Assembly: GCA_900471815.1 (NCBI GenBank)
Contig: UICE01000003.1
Location: 457,558-521,557 of the forward strand
Length of the DNA: 64,000 bases
Origin: Hyphomicrobiales bacterium
GTDB lineage: Bacteria; Pseudomonadota; Alphaproteobacteria; Rhizobiales; Rhizobiaceae
Reading direction: 5' to 3'
How positions within the stretch are numbered: the stretch's first letter is position 1; each line of letters opens with the position of its first letter. Below, piece by piece: positions 1 through 8,443 of the stretch. A program made the translations under genes and the position numbers. Under the pieces are notes generated by a model. That model saw nothing but the letters and a program-made list of their open reading frames with translations. It ran no database searches and was not told the DNA's origin.

Positions 1-704
1 ACGGCCTCCGCAAACTCTTCGAGTTTGAACAACCAGTAGGGCATATCAAACGTATTATGGTCTATTGAGATTGCATTTTTGGGAAATGCGCTGGCAAATT
101 CATTATGTGGATCAAGGATCAGGATTCGAAGTTCTGGGCGCTGCTTGATGATTTTGCGCAAAAGAAGCGAAACTGCGCTCGATTTTCCGACGCCTGTGCT
201 GCCAAGAACGGCAAAGTGGCGGGTAATCAAACTTTCGATGGAAATCAGGGCAGGGATCGATGCGTTCTGCGATAGATGTCCTATTGAAACTGCATTCTTG
301 AGACTTGCGGTGTAAATCGTGGCCAGATCAGTTGCGCGAATACGATGCGCTATCGCCCCCATATGAGGATAGTTTGCGATGCCCGACGAAAATGTCAGTT
401 TGTCATTCGTATCCGTGTTGACCTGTCCGACAAGTTCGACGTGCACATGCACATCCTGATCCGAACCTGAAACCCATCGGGTTTCAGGCAAATCAACTTT
501 GAATATCAGCCCGACTATCCGGGCGTTGTCGACTTGAATGGAGATAAGTTGCCCGACGGTCCAGTAATCGTCGGAAGCACCTATTGACGGACCTGTTTGG
601 GCATAAATGACAGCTGTCCGGCCATTGCATTCAATAATGTGACCATCAGCTCTGTTGCGAACAAATGGCCGCGGTTCTCCGGTAGGCATGGCTTCAGCGC
701 TCAT
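1..704 (-). CDS. HerA-like ATPase (DUF87), cut by the left window edge
   Basis: The minus strand is open from an ATG at 704 (complement) to the first base of the window with no stop, so only the first 234 or so residues are visible. The start of the protein looks like the beta-barrel (HAS-barrel) region found in front of HerA-type ATPases. A clear Walker A motif, GSTGVGKSS, follows at about residue 165, and then a hydrophobic strand ending LILDPHNEF, which fits a DUF87 core. Family members are hexameric DNA translocases or helicases in the cytoplasm, often paired with a NurA nuclease; no NurA is visible because the gene's 3' side is outside the window. It is transcribed away from ilvI. The general family is fairly certain, the role is not. 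Confidence 0.8.
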   Translation of the reverse strand, partial: MSAEAMPTGEPRPFVRNRADGHIIECNGRTAVIYAQTGPSIGASDDYWTVGQLISIQVDNARIVGLIFKVDLPETRWVSGSDQDVHVHVELVGQVNTDTNDKLTFSSGIANYPHMGAIAHRIRATDLATIYTASLKNAVSIGHLSQNASIPALISIESLITRHFAVLGSTGVGKSSAVSLLLRKIIKQRPELRILILDPHNEFASAFPKNAISIDHNTFDMPYWLFKLEEFAEA

Positions 705-846
705 CGGCTGTTTGTCCCAATTAGATTGCCCGTCGGATGACAGAGGCCAGATGGCTATTTTGCATGCAAGGAATTGAAAATACCTTAGCGACCCAATGCT
801 AAATCGCCGTGACCGCAATCACCTGACTTGATTTGCACTTTGCCGG

Positions 847-875
847 TTGACGGATTGAAATCACTAAATTATCGT
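847..875 (+). promoter_or_regulatory. candidate sigma-70-type promoter for the ilvIH leader
   Basis: TTGACG (847-852) and TATCGT (870-875) are separated by 17 bp. They would start transcription at about 882, right at the leader peptide ATG (884). The -10 box is poor, so this is a weak call. If correct, the leader peptide would be read from a nearly leaderless transcript, which fits the lack of a Shine-Dalgarno sequence in front of it. Confidence 0.3.
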
Positions 876-883
876 CCGCGACC

Positions 884-934
884 ATGAAAACAGTTCTTAT
901 TGTCGTGGGACCGCGTATGGGCAGGGTGTTGTAA
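884..934 (+). CDS. ilvIH leader peptide, 16 residues, rich in branched-chain residues
   Basis: This short frame reads MKTVLIVVGPRMGRVL and stops at 932-934. Val-Leu-Ile-Val-Val sit together at residues 4-8 and Val-Leu end the peptide, so 7 of 16 residues are branched-chain amino acids, the end products of the operon it precedes. It lies about 130 bp before ilvI, and a set of stem-loops ending in an intrinsic terminator begins inside it. That is the classical layout of ribosome-mediated attenuation: starvation for charged Val, Leu or Ile tRNA stalls the ribosome in the run and spares the operon from termination. No convincing Shine-Dalgarno sequence is visible. The composition and position make this much more than a chance frame, but it has not been tested here. 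Confidence 0.8.
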   Translation: MKTVLIVVGPRMGRVL

Positions 935-989
935 GCACCCGGCGAAAGCTCCCATGCGCGAAACACAGGCTCCCTCGGGGGCCTTTTTT
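912..989 (+). terminator. attenuator of the ilvIH operon (pause stem, antiterminator, terminator)
   Basis: Three nested elements are visible. An outer 10-bp stem pairs 912-921 with 951-960 (one T-G pair) and encloses a hairpin at 924-940 that overlaps the leader stop codon. A terminator pairs 968-973 with 978-983 around a CTCG loop and is followed by six T (984-989). The sequence GCTCCC occurs twice, at 948-953 and 969-974; both copies can pair with GGGGGC at 977-982, so the first copy can act as an antiterminator when a stalled ribosome covers 912-921. The switch is inferred from base pairing done by hand. Confidence 0.75.
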
Positions 990-1062
990 ATTTTCTACAT
1001 CTCAGTTAAACGAAAGCACCTTCTGAAAGGCTTTGCGCCGCAGAATAGACGGGAAGAGACCG

Positions 1063-2865
1063 ATGACAGCAGATAAACAGGATAGCAGTAAAACTTCGCA
1101 ACGACGTGAGATGACTGGCGCCGAAATGGTCGTGCAGGCTCTTATCGATCAGGGCGTGACCGATATTTTCGGATATCCCGGTGGTGCTGTGCTTCCGATC
1201 TATGATGAACTCTTTCAGCAGGACAAGATCAACCACATTCTCGTTCGCCATGAGCAGGGCGCTGGTCATGCGGCTGAAGGATATGCTCGTTCCACCGGCA
1301 AAGTCGGTGTCATGCTGGTTACTTCCGGTCCAGGTGCAACCAACGCCGTTACCCCACTTCAAGATGCGTTAATGGATTCAATTCCGCTTGTTTGCATCAG
1401 CGGACAGGTTCCAACCAGCTTGATCGGATCAGATGCTTTTCAAGAATGTGATACCGTTGGGATTACGCGTCCTTGCACCAAACATAACTGGCTGGTGAAG
1501 GACGTAAACGATCTCTCCCGTATATTGCACGAAGCGTTTCACATCGCTCGTACCGGACGTCCTGGTCCAGTTCTGGTTGATGTTCCCAAGGACGTTCAGT
1601 TCGCTACGGGCATTTATACACCTCCTGAAACCAGTCCGCGGACCAGTTATCGTCCTACCATCCAGGCAGACCTCGAAGCCGTAAAGCAGGCTGTAGCGCT
1701 GATGCTGACGGCAAAGCGCCCGGTGATTTATTCGGGTGGTGGCGTCATCAACTCCGGTGATGAAGCAAGCAAATTGTTGCGCGAGTTGGTACAGCTGACG
1801 AATTTCCCCATCACATCGACATTGATGGGGCTTGGTGCTTATCCGGCTTCGGGCAAGAATTGGCTGGGAATGCTCGGCATGCATGGCACGTATGAAGCCA
1901 ATATGACCATGCATGACTGTGATGTCATGGTGAACGTTGGTGCACGTTTTGATGACCGCATTACAGGGCGGCTGAGCGGATTCTCACCAAATTCGAAAAA
2001 GATTCACATCGACATCGATCCATCGTCAATCAACAAAGCCGTTCGGGTCGATATTCCAGTGATAGGTGACGTTGCCTCGGTGCTTGAGGATATGATCCGC
2101 TTGTTGCGTGCTTCATCCACCAAACCCGACGCGAAGGCGATTGATGATTGGTGGCTGCAGATTGACAAGTGGCGTAGCCGGAAATCCTTGTCTTATACCC
2201 GCAACAAGGACGTTATCATGCCGCAATACGCGCTTGAACGCCTCTATGCTCTGACCAAGGATCGCGACACCTACATTACGACGGAAGTCGGACAACATCA
2301 GATGTGGGCGGCGCAGTTCTACGGCTTTGAAAAGCCAAACCGCTGGATGACATCCGGTGGGCTTGGCACGATGGGATATGGTTTGCCGGCGGCGCTGGGG
2401 GTGCAGATCGCCCATCCTGACTCGTTGGTTATCGATATTGCTGGCGATGCGTCTGTGCAGATGACCATGCAGGAAATGAGCGCGGCAGTTCAATATGAGG
2501 CGCCGATCAAGATCTTCATCTTGAACAACCAATATATGGGTATGGTTCGTCAGTGGCAGCAATTGCTGCACGGCAATCGCTTGTCGCATTCCTACACAGA
2601 AGCATTGCCGGACTTTGTCAAATTGGCGGAAGCTTATGGTGGCCATGGTATTCGTTGTGAAAAGCCTGGCGATCTCGACGACGCTATTCAGGAAATGATT
2701 GATGTCAAAAAGCCTGTGCTTTTCGATTGCCGCGTTGCCAATCTGGCAAATTGCTTCCCGATGATACCATCAGGCAAAGCCCACAATGAGATGCTTCTGC
2801 CTGACGAAGCCACCGATGAAGCCGTTGCAAACGCTATTGATGCCAAGGGCAGACAGCTCGTTTAA
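1063..2865 (+). CDS. ilvI: acetolactate synthase large (catalytic) subunit
   Basis: This 600-residue ThDP enzyme joins two pyruvates to acetolactate, or pyruvate and 2-oxobutyrate to acetohydroxybutyrate, the first common step to Val, Leu and Ile. The catalytic Glu is in RHEQGAGHAAEG (E64). The ThDP/Mg motif runs from GDASVQMT to the NNQYMG segment near residue 485, and the central domain carries the FAD-binding region usual in this family. Start ATG 1063 was chosen over the in-frame TTG at 1033 because GGGAAGAG (1051-1058) is correctly placed before it and the protein then begins like its relatives. It is the first gene after the attenuator, with ilvH 17 bp downstream. Identification is secure. 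Confidence 0.97.
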   Translation: MTADKQDSSKTSQRREMTGAEMVVQALIDQGVTDIFGYPGGAVLPIYDELFQQDKINHILVRHEQGAGHAAEGYARSTGKVGVMLVTSGPGATNAVTPLQDALMDSIPLVCISGQVPTSLIGSDAFQECDTVGITRPCTKHNWLVKDVNDLSRILHEAFHIARTGRPGPVLVDVPKDVQFATGIYTPPETSPRTSYRPTIQADLEAVKQAVALMLTAKRPVIYSGGGVINSGDEASKLLRELVQLTNFPITSTLMGLGAYPASGKNWLGMLGMHGTYEANMTMHDCDVMVNVGARFDDRITGRLSGFSPNSKKIHIDIDPSSINKAVRVDIPVIGDVASVLEDMIRLLRASSTKPDAKAIDDWWLQIDKWRSRKSLSYTRNKDVIMPQYALERLYALTKDRDTYITTEVGQHQMWAAQFYGFEKPNRWMTSGGLGTMGYGLPAALGVQIAHPDSLVIDIAGDASVQMTMQEMSAAVQYEAPIKIFILNNQYMGMVRQWQQLLHGNRLSHSYTEALPDFVKLAEAYGGHGIRCEKPGDLDDAIQEMIDVKKPVLFDCRVANLANCFPMIPSGKAHNEMLLPDEATDEAVANAIDAKGRQLV

Positions 2866-2882
2866 GAACCCGGAGAAATAGA

Positions 2883-3455
2883 ATGAACGCTCAAAATCTA
2901 GCCTCCGGCTCGGCATATTTCATCGCCAAGGAGACTGAACTACCTGTTACGACTGTCTTGTCCGTCCTTGTGGATAATGAACCTGGTGTACTCGCACGCG
3001 TCATCGGTCTCTTTTCCGGACGGGGCTATAATATCGAAAGCCTGACGGTTTCCGAAACGGAGCATGAGCAACATCTGTCACGCATCACCATTGTGACACG
3101 AGGGACGCCGCATATTCTTGACCAGATACGCCATCAGCTAGAGCGCATCGTGCCGGTGCACCGTGTTGTGGACCTCTCTGTCCGTGCTGATGAACTCGGC
3201 CAAGCAGGGCCAATCCAGCGCGAACTGGCACTGGTCAAGGTTGCTGGGCTTGGCGAGCACCGAAATGAAGCATTACGTCTTGCAGATGCTTTTCATGCAA
3301 AAGTTGCTGATGCCACAACCGAGCACTTCATTTTTGAAATCACCGGCAAAGGTTCGAAAATCGATCAGTTTATTGCGATCATGAAGCCGCTTGGTCTTGT
3401 TGAAATCTGCCGGACCGGTGTCGCTGCAATGAACCGTGGTCCTTTGGGAATGTGA
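2883..3455 (+). CDS. ilvH: acetolactate synthase small (regulatory) subunit
   Basis: This 190-residue partner of IlvI confers feedback inhibition by valine and raises catalytic activity. An N-terminal ACT domain (about residues 22-95) begins VLSVLVDNEPGVLARVIGLF, with the typical RGYNIESL segment after it, and the C-terminal half matches the second ACT-like domain of the family. The ATG at 2883 has a GGAG about 8 bp upstream. The protein has about 20 extra residues before the ACT domain, usual for alphaproteobacteria. It shares the ilvI transcript and so the attenuator. Confidence 0.97.
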   Translation: MNAQNLASGSAYFIAKETELPVTTVLSVLVDNEPGVLARVIGLFSGRGYNIESLTVSETEHEQHLSRITIVTRGTPHILDQIRHQLERIVPVHRVVDLSVRADELGQAGPIQRELALVKVAGLGEHRNEALRLADAFHAKVADATTEHFIFEITGKGSKIDQFIAIMKPLGLVEICRTGVAAMNRGPLGM

Positions 3456-3479
3456 TCTGTCAGAGGATCAATTCTCTTT

Positions 3480-3508
3480 TTGTCAGGGGTAAATTGTATC
3501 CCTGACAA
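3480..3508 (+). repeat. inverted repeat after ilvH, possible weak terminator
   Basis: TTGTCAGGG (3480-3488) pairs perfectly with CCCTGACAA (3500-3508) around an 11-base loop. It lies 24 bp after the ilvH stop, where a transcript end is expected. There is no T-run after the stem, so it is either a Rho-assisted or RNA-stabilising hairpin rather than a standard intrinsic terminator. Confidence 0.5.
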
Positions 3509-3570
3509 GTTGGATATTGAGCGGTGGCAGGCCAGATCTTAATGTTGGATTTTCATTGACTGGTTCTTAA

Positions 3571-4164
3571 ATGGCGCTCGATGTTTTCCTGACACTACTT
3601 CTTTTTGCTTTCGTGACCTCGATAACGCCGGGACCGAACAATTTAATGCTGCTGACCTCAGGCGTTAATTTCGGTTTCAGGCGATCCATTCCGCATATGT
3701 TCGGCATTGGCTCTGGCTTCTTCACCCTATTGATTGGTGTCGGCTGCGGGCTTGGCGCACTAATTGAAGCCATGCCTGTGCTTTATACCGTCCTGAAATT
3801 CGCAGGCGGAGCCTATCTTCTTTATCTTGCTTATAAAATTGCGATGTCTCGCTCCATAAGCAATGTTGATAGCAGGGCTCGGCCAATGACGTTTGTGGAA
3901 GCGGCAGCCTTTCAATGGATCAACCCCAAGGCGTGGGTGATGGCCGTTACAGCCATGGCGACCTATACCTCGCCGGATGCCTATTTCACGACGATGATGA
4001 TAGTCGGCATAGCCTTTGCTGTCGTCAATATACCATCGGTATCGAGCTGGGCCGCATTTGGCCAGATCATGCGCGGATGGCTTGCCGATCCAGTAAGACT
4101 CAAATGGTTCAATATCATTATGGCCGTTCTCTTGGTGGCAAGTCTTTGGCCTATGTTGAAGTGA
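3571..4164 (+). CDS. LysE/RhtB-family exporter
   Basis: A 197-residue inner-membrane protein with about six hydrophobic segments. The N-terminus carries the family signature TSITPGPNNLMLLTSG (residues 16-31) followed by a Gly-rich second helix. Members export amino acids or related small metabolites by proton exchange. The substrate cannot be told from sequence. It stands alone between ilvH and the nitrile hydratase genes, with no obvious Shine-Dalgarno sequence. Its position after ilvIH hints at, but does not show, branched-chain amino acid export. Confidence 0.9.
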   Translation: MALDVFLTLLLFAFVTSITPGPNNLMLLTSGVNFGFRRSIPHMFGIGSGFFTLLIGVGCGLGALIEAMPVLYTVLKFAGGAYLLYLAYKIAMSRSISNVDSRARPMTFVEAAAFQWINPKAWVMAVTAMATYTSPDAYFTTMMIVGIAFAVVNIPSVSSWAAFGQIMRGWLADPVRLKWFNIIMAVLLVASLWPMLK

Positions 4165-4201
4165 TCTTGCATCTAAGGCTTTAGGTGCATAGGATTTTGC
4201 C

Positions 4202-4822
4202 ATGCCACATGATCACGACGACCATCACCATGATAATGAGCTTGACCCCATGGCTGCGCGAGTGCGTGCGCTGGAAACGATCCTGACCGAAAAGGGTTTG
4301 ATCGATCCCTTGGCGATAGATGCCATAGTCGAGACTTATGAAACCAAGATCGGCCCAAGAAATGGCGCCAAGGTAGTAGCAAAAGCGTGGAGCGATCCTG
4401 AATTTTCAGACTGGCTCCAGCGGGACGCTACGGCGGCTATCGCTTCACTTGGATTCACCGGTCGGCAAGGCGAGCATATGCAGGCTGTATTCAATACGGC
4501 CGATACGCATAATCTTGTCGTTTGCACACTTTGCTCTTGTTATCCGTGGTCAGTGCTTGGATTACCTCCAGTCTGGTACAAATCGCCACCTTATCGATCA
4601 CAAGCCGTGATCGACCCTCGCGGTGTTCTCGCCGAATTTGATCTGGTTCTGCCTCAAACCACCCAGATACGGGTGTGGGATTCAACCGCTGAGCTGCGCT
4701 ACCTGGTGGTGCCACTGCGCCCTGAAGGTTCCGATGACCTGAATGATGAGCAACTGGCCGCTCTCGTTACGCGGGATTCAATGATCGGGACCGGACTGCC
4801 TTTGACGCCGGGGCATACATGA
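4202..4822 (+). CDS. nthA: nitrile hydratase alpha subunit, cobalt type
   Basis: This 206-residue subunit carries the metal site of nitrile hydratase, which hydrates nitriles to amides in the cytoplasm. The claw motif VCTLCSCY (residues 107-114) holds the three Cys ligands C108, C111 and C113. Thr at 109 marks the non-corrin cobalt class, as iron enzymes have Ser there. Two of the cysteines are normally oxidised to sulfinic and sulfenic acid. The N-terminus is unusually rich in His and Asp (residues 3-11). The stop overlaps the nthB start by 4 bp, so translation is coupled. Confidence 0.97.
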   Translation: MPHDHDDHHHDNELDPMAARVRALETILTEKGLIDPLAIDAIVETYETKIGPRNGAKVVAKAWSDPEFSDWLQRDATAAIASLGFTGRQGEHMQAVFNTADTHNLVVCTLCSCYPWSVLGLPPVWYKSPPYRSQAVIDPRGVLAEFDLVLPQTTQIRVWDSTAELRYLVVPLRPEGSDDLNDEQLAALVTRDSMIGTGLPLTPGHT

Positions 4823-5478
4823 ACGGGCCGCAGGATCTTGGCGGGCAGATGGGATTTGGTCCCGTTGCCCCTGAAGTCAACGAGCCATTGTTTCATGCAG
4901 AATGGGAAAAAAGGGCGTTAGGCATCACGCTTGCTGCGGGTGGCATGGGGCATTGGAACATTGATGAAAGCCGTCATGCTCGAGAAAGCCTGCATCCAGC
5001 CGATTATTATTCGTCATCCTACTATGAAATTTGGATCAAGGCTTTGGAAGTTCTCCTGGAGCGACATGGGTTCGTTTCAGATGACGAATTGAGAATGGCG
5101 CGGTTTTTAACAAAGGGCGCGACTCCAAAACGTGTCTTATTAGCAGAAAGCGTACCCTCCGTGCTCGCTAAAGGTGGTCCATGCGACAGGGAGATGAAGT
5201 CCGAGCCTCGTTTCCAAGCGGGTGATCGAGTGCGAACCCGTAATCTAAATCCTAAGACTCATACGCGCCTACCACGCTATGCGCGGGGCAAGACCGGTAT
5301 CATCGAAGCTGTTCGCGATGGTTTCGTGTTTCCTGACACGAACGCGCATGGCCAAGGGGAAAACCCTCAATATGTCTATACCGTCGTGTTTCAAGCTTCA
5401 GAAATTTGGGGTGTTGCCGCAGATCCTTTGTTGACCATCAGTATTGACGCTTGGGAGGATTATATTGAGCTTGCATGA
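4819..5478 (+). CDS. nthB: nitrile hydratase beta subunit
   Basis: A 219-residue protein that begins [16 protein letters not shown], the standard opening of the beta subunit, and contains [13 protein letters not shown] in the N-terminal half. The C-terminal half (from about residue 130) is the small beta-barrel, with RVRTRN and the YARGKTG segment that contacts the alpha-subunit metal site. Length is normal for the family. It overlaps nthA by 4 bp, and the reading frame for the activator starts inside its last 14 bases. Confidence 0.97.
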   Translation: MNGPQDLGGQMGFGPVAPEVNEPLFHAEWEKRALGITLAAGGMGHWNIDESRHARESLHPADYYSSSYYEIWIKALEVLLERHGFVSDDELRMARFLTKGATPKRVLLAESVPSVLAKGGPCDREMKSEPRFQAGDRVRTRNLNPKTHTRLPRYARGKTGIIEAVRDGFVFPDTNAHGQGENPQYVYTVVFQASEIWGVAADPLLTISIDAWEDYIELA

Positions 5479-5821
5479 TCTGATCGGTAATTCCGCCGCC
5501 CCTGGAGGAGAAACAACGGTTTTTGCGCAACCTTGGCAGGCAGAAGCATTTGCAATGGTGGTCGCGCTACATGAGCGTGGATTGTTCAGCTGGGCCGAGT
5601 GGGCACAGGCTTTATCGTCCCAACTAAAACAGTCGGACGAGCTGGAAGACCCTAGCGACTATTATCAATGCTGGCTTGCTGCGTTGGAATCGCTCATAAC
5701 GGAAAAGAAGGTTGCGCCAAAAGCGGATATAGATTTGCTGACGCGTGCCTGGCAACGCGCTGCCTTGGCAACGCCTCATGGGCAGCCTATCAGGCTGGAA
5801 AATGATCCTGATCGGGTATGA
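5465..5821 (+). CDS. nitrile hydratase activator / accessory protein
   Basis: A 118-residue protein of the activator family that resembles the N-terminal part of the beta subunit (for example WQAEAFAMVVALHERGLFSWAEW and DYYQCWLAALESL). In cobalt enzymes such proteins act as self-subunit-swapping chaperones that deliver Co and help oxidise the Cys ligands of the alpha subunit. I place the start at TTG 5465, since GGGAGG lies at 5453-5458 with 6-bp spacing; an upstream in-frame TTG at 5444 lacks such a site. It overlaps nthB at one end and the next gene at the other (ATGA). Confidence 0.9.
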   Translation: MSLHDLIGNSAAPGGETTVFAQPWQAEAFAMVVALHERGLFSWAEWAQALSSQLKQSDELEDPSDYYQCWLAALESLITEKKVAPKADIDLLTRAWQRAALATPHGQPIRLENDPDRV

Positions 5822-6264
5822 AAACTATGCTGACAGTATTGCGAAGTATTTCTGTTCTTGCTGCCCTTGTTGGAGGACTTGTGGTAACGCAGGCCCTTGC
5901 ACAGGCAGATATTTGGCCTACGCCTAATGAGGAAGAGCTCCGTAAGATCGTCACAGGGGCAACGCTTACCGGCGAAGTCAAAGCGCAGCCGCCCTTTAAT
6001 TTCAGCGAATATCTTGGCGCTGATGGCACATCACGCGGCAAGATGATCGAATGCTGCAAGCCCGACGAGCTCGCAACAAAGGGCATGTCATATTCGGGGG
6101 AGTGGGCGCTGGACCAAGGTAGCCTATGTTTCACTTATGAAGGTGAGGAAAAGAAAATTTGCTGGAAGTTGCAGGTCAAGGGCGACCGTTTTCGTATGTT
6201 AGACCAGCAATTTGGCCTTGCCGGCGAAGGACAGATCCGTTCCGGGAATCCTGATAATCTATAG
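5818..6264 (+). CDS. exported protein of unknown function, coupled to the nitrile hydratase operon
   Basis: A 148-residue protein with a signal peptide: Met-Lys, a hydrophobic stretch to about residue 27 and a likely cut after ALAQA. The mature part contains three cysteines, two adjacent (ECCKP), and no membrane segment. The start overlaps the activator stop as ATGA, so it is translated from the same messenger. I do not recognise the family. A periplasmic protein is a surprising partner for a cytoplasmic enzyme; a role in nitrile or metal handling outside the membrane is possible, but coupling is the only evidence. Confidence 0.75.
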   Translation: MKTMLTVLRSISVLAALVGGLVVTQALAQADIWPTPNEEELRKIVTGATLTGEVKAQPPFNFSEYLGADGTSRGKMIECCKPDELATKGMSYSGEWALDQGSLCFTYEGEEKKICWKLQVKGDRFRMLDQQFGLAGEGQIRSGNPDNL

Positions 6265-6325
6265 TCTAATGGCCTTTGTCAGCATTTTCCTTGCCCTTTG
6301 ATTACGAATCCTGTCTCTCAGGATC

Positions 6326-7453
6326 ATGCAACTGTCACCACAACAGGATGAGGCCTTACAGGCCGTCTCAAAATGGCTGAAGGGCGGACGGAGTCCGATT
6401 TTCAGGCTGTTTGGCTATGCCGGCACCGGCAAAACAACACTTGCGCGTTATTTTGCGGAACATATCGAAGGCGATGTTCAATTTGCTGCGTTTACGGGCA
6501 AAGCTGCGCAGGTTTTGCGTTCCAAGGGCGCCAAGAACGCGCGCACGCTGCATTCGCTTATCTATAGGCCGCGCGGTGAAGAGGCTGTCGAAAACGAAAC
6601 GACAGGCAAAACCAGCATCGCGCCAACCTTTTCTCTCAATAGGCAGAGTCCTGTAGCAAAGGCAAAATTGATTGTCGTTGATGAGTGCTCGATGGTTGAT
6701 GAGCAATTGGGGCGGGACCTTATGAGTTTCGGAACGCCAATTCTTGTTTTGGGTGATCCGGGACAATTGCCGCCCATATCCGGCGGTGGCTTTTTCACCG
6801 AACATGAGCCTGACTTTCTATTGAGTGAGATTCATCGGCAAGCGCGTGACAATCCAATTTTGCGGTTGGCCTTGGACGTTCGTGAGGGGCGCGAATTTGA
6901 ATTTGGCGATTATGGTGCCGCCAAGGTGATTTCCAAGTCAGAGGTTACTCAAGAGCTGGTGCTGGAGGCAGATCAAGTTCTCGTGGGTACGAACCGAACC
7001 CGCAAACGATATAATCAGCGCTTGCGAGAGCTCAAGGGATTTTCGGCTGCCTTTCCGCAGGCAGGCGATAAGCTGGTCTGCTTGCGTAACGATCCAGCCA
7101 AGGGGCTTCTCAATGGTTCGCTTTGGAAGGTGATGACCTCTTCACGCGAAACAGTAAAACCTGGCATCAACTTGCTGATCGCACCGGAAGATGAAGAGCC
7201 AGGACGGGGTGTCGCGAAAATAAAATTGCTGAAAGCGCAGTTTGACGATCCCGATGTGGAGATACCGTGGCAAACAAAGAAGCGTTTCGATGATTTCGAT
7301 TATGGCTACGCGTTGACTACTCATAAGGCACAGGGTTCACAGTGGAACGAAGTTGTGCTGTTTGACGAGAGCTATGCATTTCGAGACACGCGGGATCGCT
7401 GGCTTTATACGGCTATAACCCGTGCAGCCGAACGCTTGACTGTTGTTCGATAA
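6326..7453 (+). CDS. RecD-like ATP-dependent DNA helicase
   Basis: A 375-residue superfamily 1 helicase. Walker A is GYAGTGKTTLA at about residues 29-39, Walker B is VVDECSMVD near residue 115, and the C-terminal UvrD-like part has YALTTHKAQGSQW and ends YTAITRAAERL. It is about half the length of RecD2 and lacks its N-terminal domains, like the short exonuclease-V-subunit-like helicases common in alphaproteobacteria. It starts 61 bp after the previous gene with AGGAT before the ATG. DNA unwinding is expected; the cellular pathway is unknown. Confidence 0.88.
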   Translation: MQLSPQQDEALQAVSKWLKGGRSPIFRLFGYAGTGKTTLARYFAEHIEGDVQFAAFTGKAAQVLRSKGAKNARTLHSLIYRPRGEEAVENETTGKTSIAPTFSLNRQSPVAKAKLIVVDECSMVDEQLGRDLMSFGTPILVLGDPGQLPPISGGGFFTEHEPDFLLSEIHRQARDNPILRLALDVREGREFEFGDYGAAKVISKSEVTQELVLEADQVLVGTNRTRKRYNQRLRELKGFSAAFPQAGDKLVCLRNDPAKGLLNGSLWKVMTSSRETVKPGINLLIAPEDEEPGRGVAKIKLLKAQFDDPDVEIPWQTKKRFDDFDYGYALTTHKAQGSQWNEVVLFDESYAFRDTRDRWLYTAITRAAERLTVVR

Positions 7454-7562
7454 ATTCAAGCGGTTAAGTTGAGGGTTTGCGCTGCCGACGCAAAGATAAG
7501 CATGTCTAGGGTCTCCAAACTCATGTACAACAAAATCCAAATACACTGCTCCGGATATTTTC

Positions 7563-8303
7563 ATGACCGCTTCTTTGTCTGTTAATCTGAACGCAATTGC
7601 TATGTTGCGGAACCGCCGTGATCTGCCTTGGCCAAATGTCATCGGTATCGGCCGTATAGCATTGGCTGCGGGGGCTTCCGGACTGACGGTGCATCCCCGG
7701 CCCGATGAACGGCATATCCGGTTTGCCGACCTTCCGGAAATTCGGGCCCTCATTGATGATGAGTTTCCTGAAGCAGAGTTCAATATTGAGGGTTATCCAA
7801 CCAGTGAATTTCTCGAACTGGTTACCAGGAATGAACCAGAACAGGTGACGCTGGTGCCGGATGATCCAGCCCAATCGACGTCCGATCATGGTTGGGACTT
7901 GGAGCGCAACGCAGAATTTCTGACGCCTATTATTCGGGATTTGAAAAACCGCGGCATGCGAGTCTCCCTTTTTGTTGATCCGGATCCGGAGACGCCGCTG
8001 GCCGCAAAAGAACTTGGCGCTGATCGAATTGAACTTTACACTGGCCCTTATGGCTCAATGTATGATGATCCAAACGGCGCGCTAATTGAACTTGAGAAGC
8101 TGGGCGTTACGGCATCTGCAGCAGCGAAAGCGGGTATTGCGGTGAATGCCGGACATGATCTGACGGTAGCAAATTTACCTGCGCTGGTGAAGAAAGTGCC
8201 AAAACTTGCCGAAGTTTCCATTGGTCACGGCCTCACAGCGGATGCTTTAATACATGGGATGGCGGGCTCTGTGGAAAGATTTCTCAATGCGCTCAAGGTA
8301 TAA
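7563..8303 (+). CDS. pdxJ: pyridoxine 5'-phosphate synthase
   Basis: A 246-residue TIM-barrel enzyme that condenses 1-deoxyxylulose 5-phosphate with 3-amino-2-oxopropyl phosphate to form pyridoxine 5'-phosphate, the last ring-forming step of DXP-dependent vitamin B6 synthesis. Diagnostic segments are [14 protein letters not shown] at the start, [14 protein letters not shown] near residue 40, EFNIEGYP near 70 and [12 protein letters not shown] near the end. Length is standard. The gene stands alone, 109 bp after the helicase. Confidence 0.97.
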   Translation: MTASLSVNLNAIAMLRNRRDLPWPNVIGIGRIALAAGASGLTVHPRPDERHIRFADLPEIRALIDDEFPEAEFNIEGYPTSEFLELVTRNEPEQVTLVPDDPAQSTSDHGWDLERNAEFLTPIIRDLKNRGMRVSLFVDPDPETPLAAKELGADRIELYTGPYGSMYDDPNGALIELEKLGVTASAAAKAGIAVNAGHDLTVANLPALVKKVPKLAEVSIGHGLTADALIHGMAGSVERFLNALKV

Positions 8304-8313
8304 TGCTTTGATT

Positions 8314-8325
8314 TAGCATGCTAAT
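8314..8325. promoter_or_regulatory. palindrome TTAGCATGCTAA upstream of kup
   Basis: A perfect 12-bp palindrome lies 10 bp after the pdxJ stop and about 20 bp upstream of the candidate kup promoter. Just after it, ATGCA and TGCAT (8336-8347) form a second short inverted repeat. It could be an operator for kup or a remnant end structure for pdxJ; the lack of a T-run argues against a terminator. Confidence 0.35.
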
Positions 8326-8341
8326 CTGCTGTCATGCATTT

Positions 8342-8369
8342 TTGCATAACGCAAAGGATGAGATATGTT
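8342..8369 (+). promoter_or_regulatory. candidate promoter for kup
   Basis: TTGCAT (8342-8347) and TATGTT (8364-8369) are separated by 16 bp, giving a start near 8376 and a 5' untranslated region of about 70 bases before the kup ATG. The boxes are reasonable matches for sigma-70; the call rests only on pattern and position. Confidence 0.4.
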
Positions 8370-8443
8370 AAAATGGCGATTGATATTGCGGTGCAACACG
8401 ACTAACTCGTCCGCCCACGCTGTAGGAGCGAGGGAAAACTTTT

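Noticed and set aside
1033-1062. Longer ilvI starting at TTG 1033
   Set aside because: The Arg-rich extension is unlike IlvI, and a good Shine-Dalgarno sequence precedes ATG 1063.
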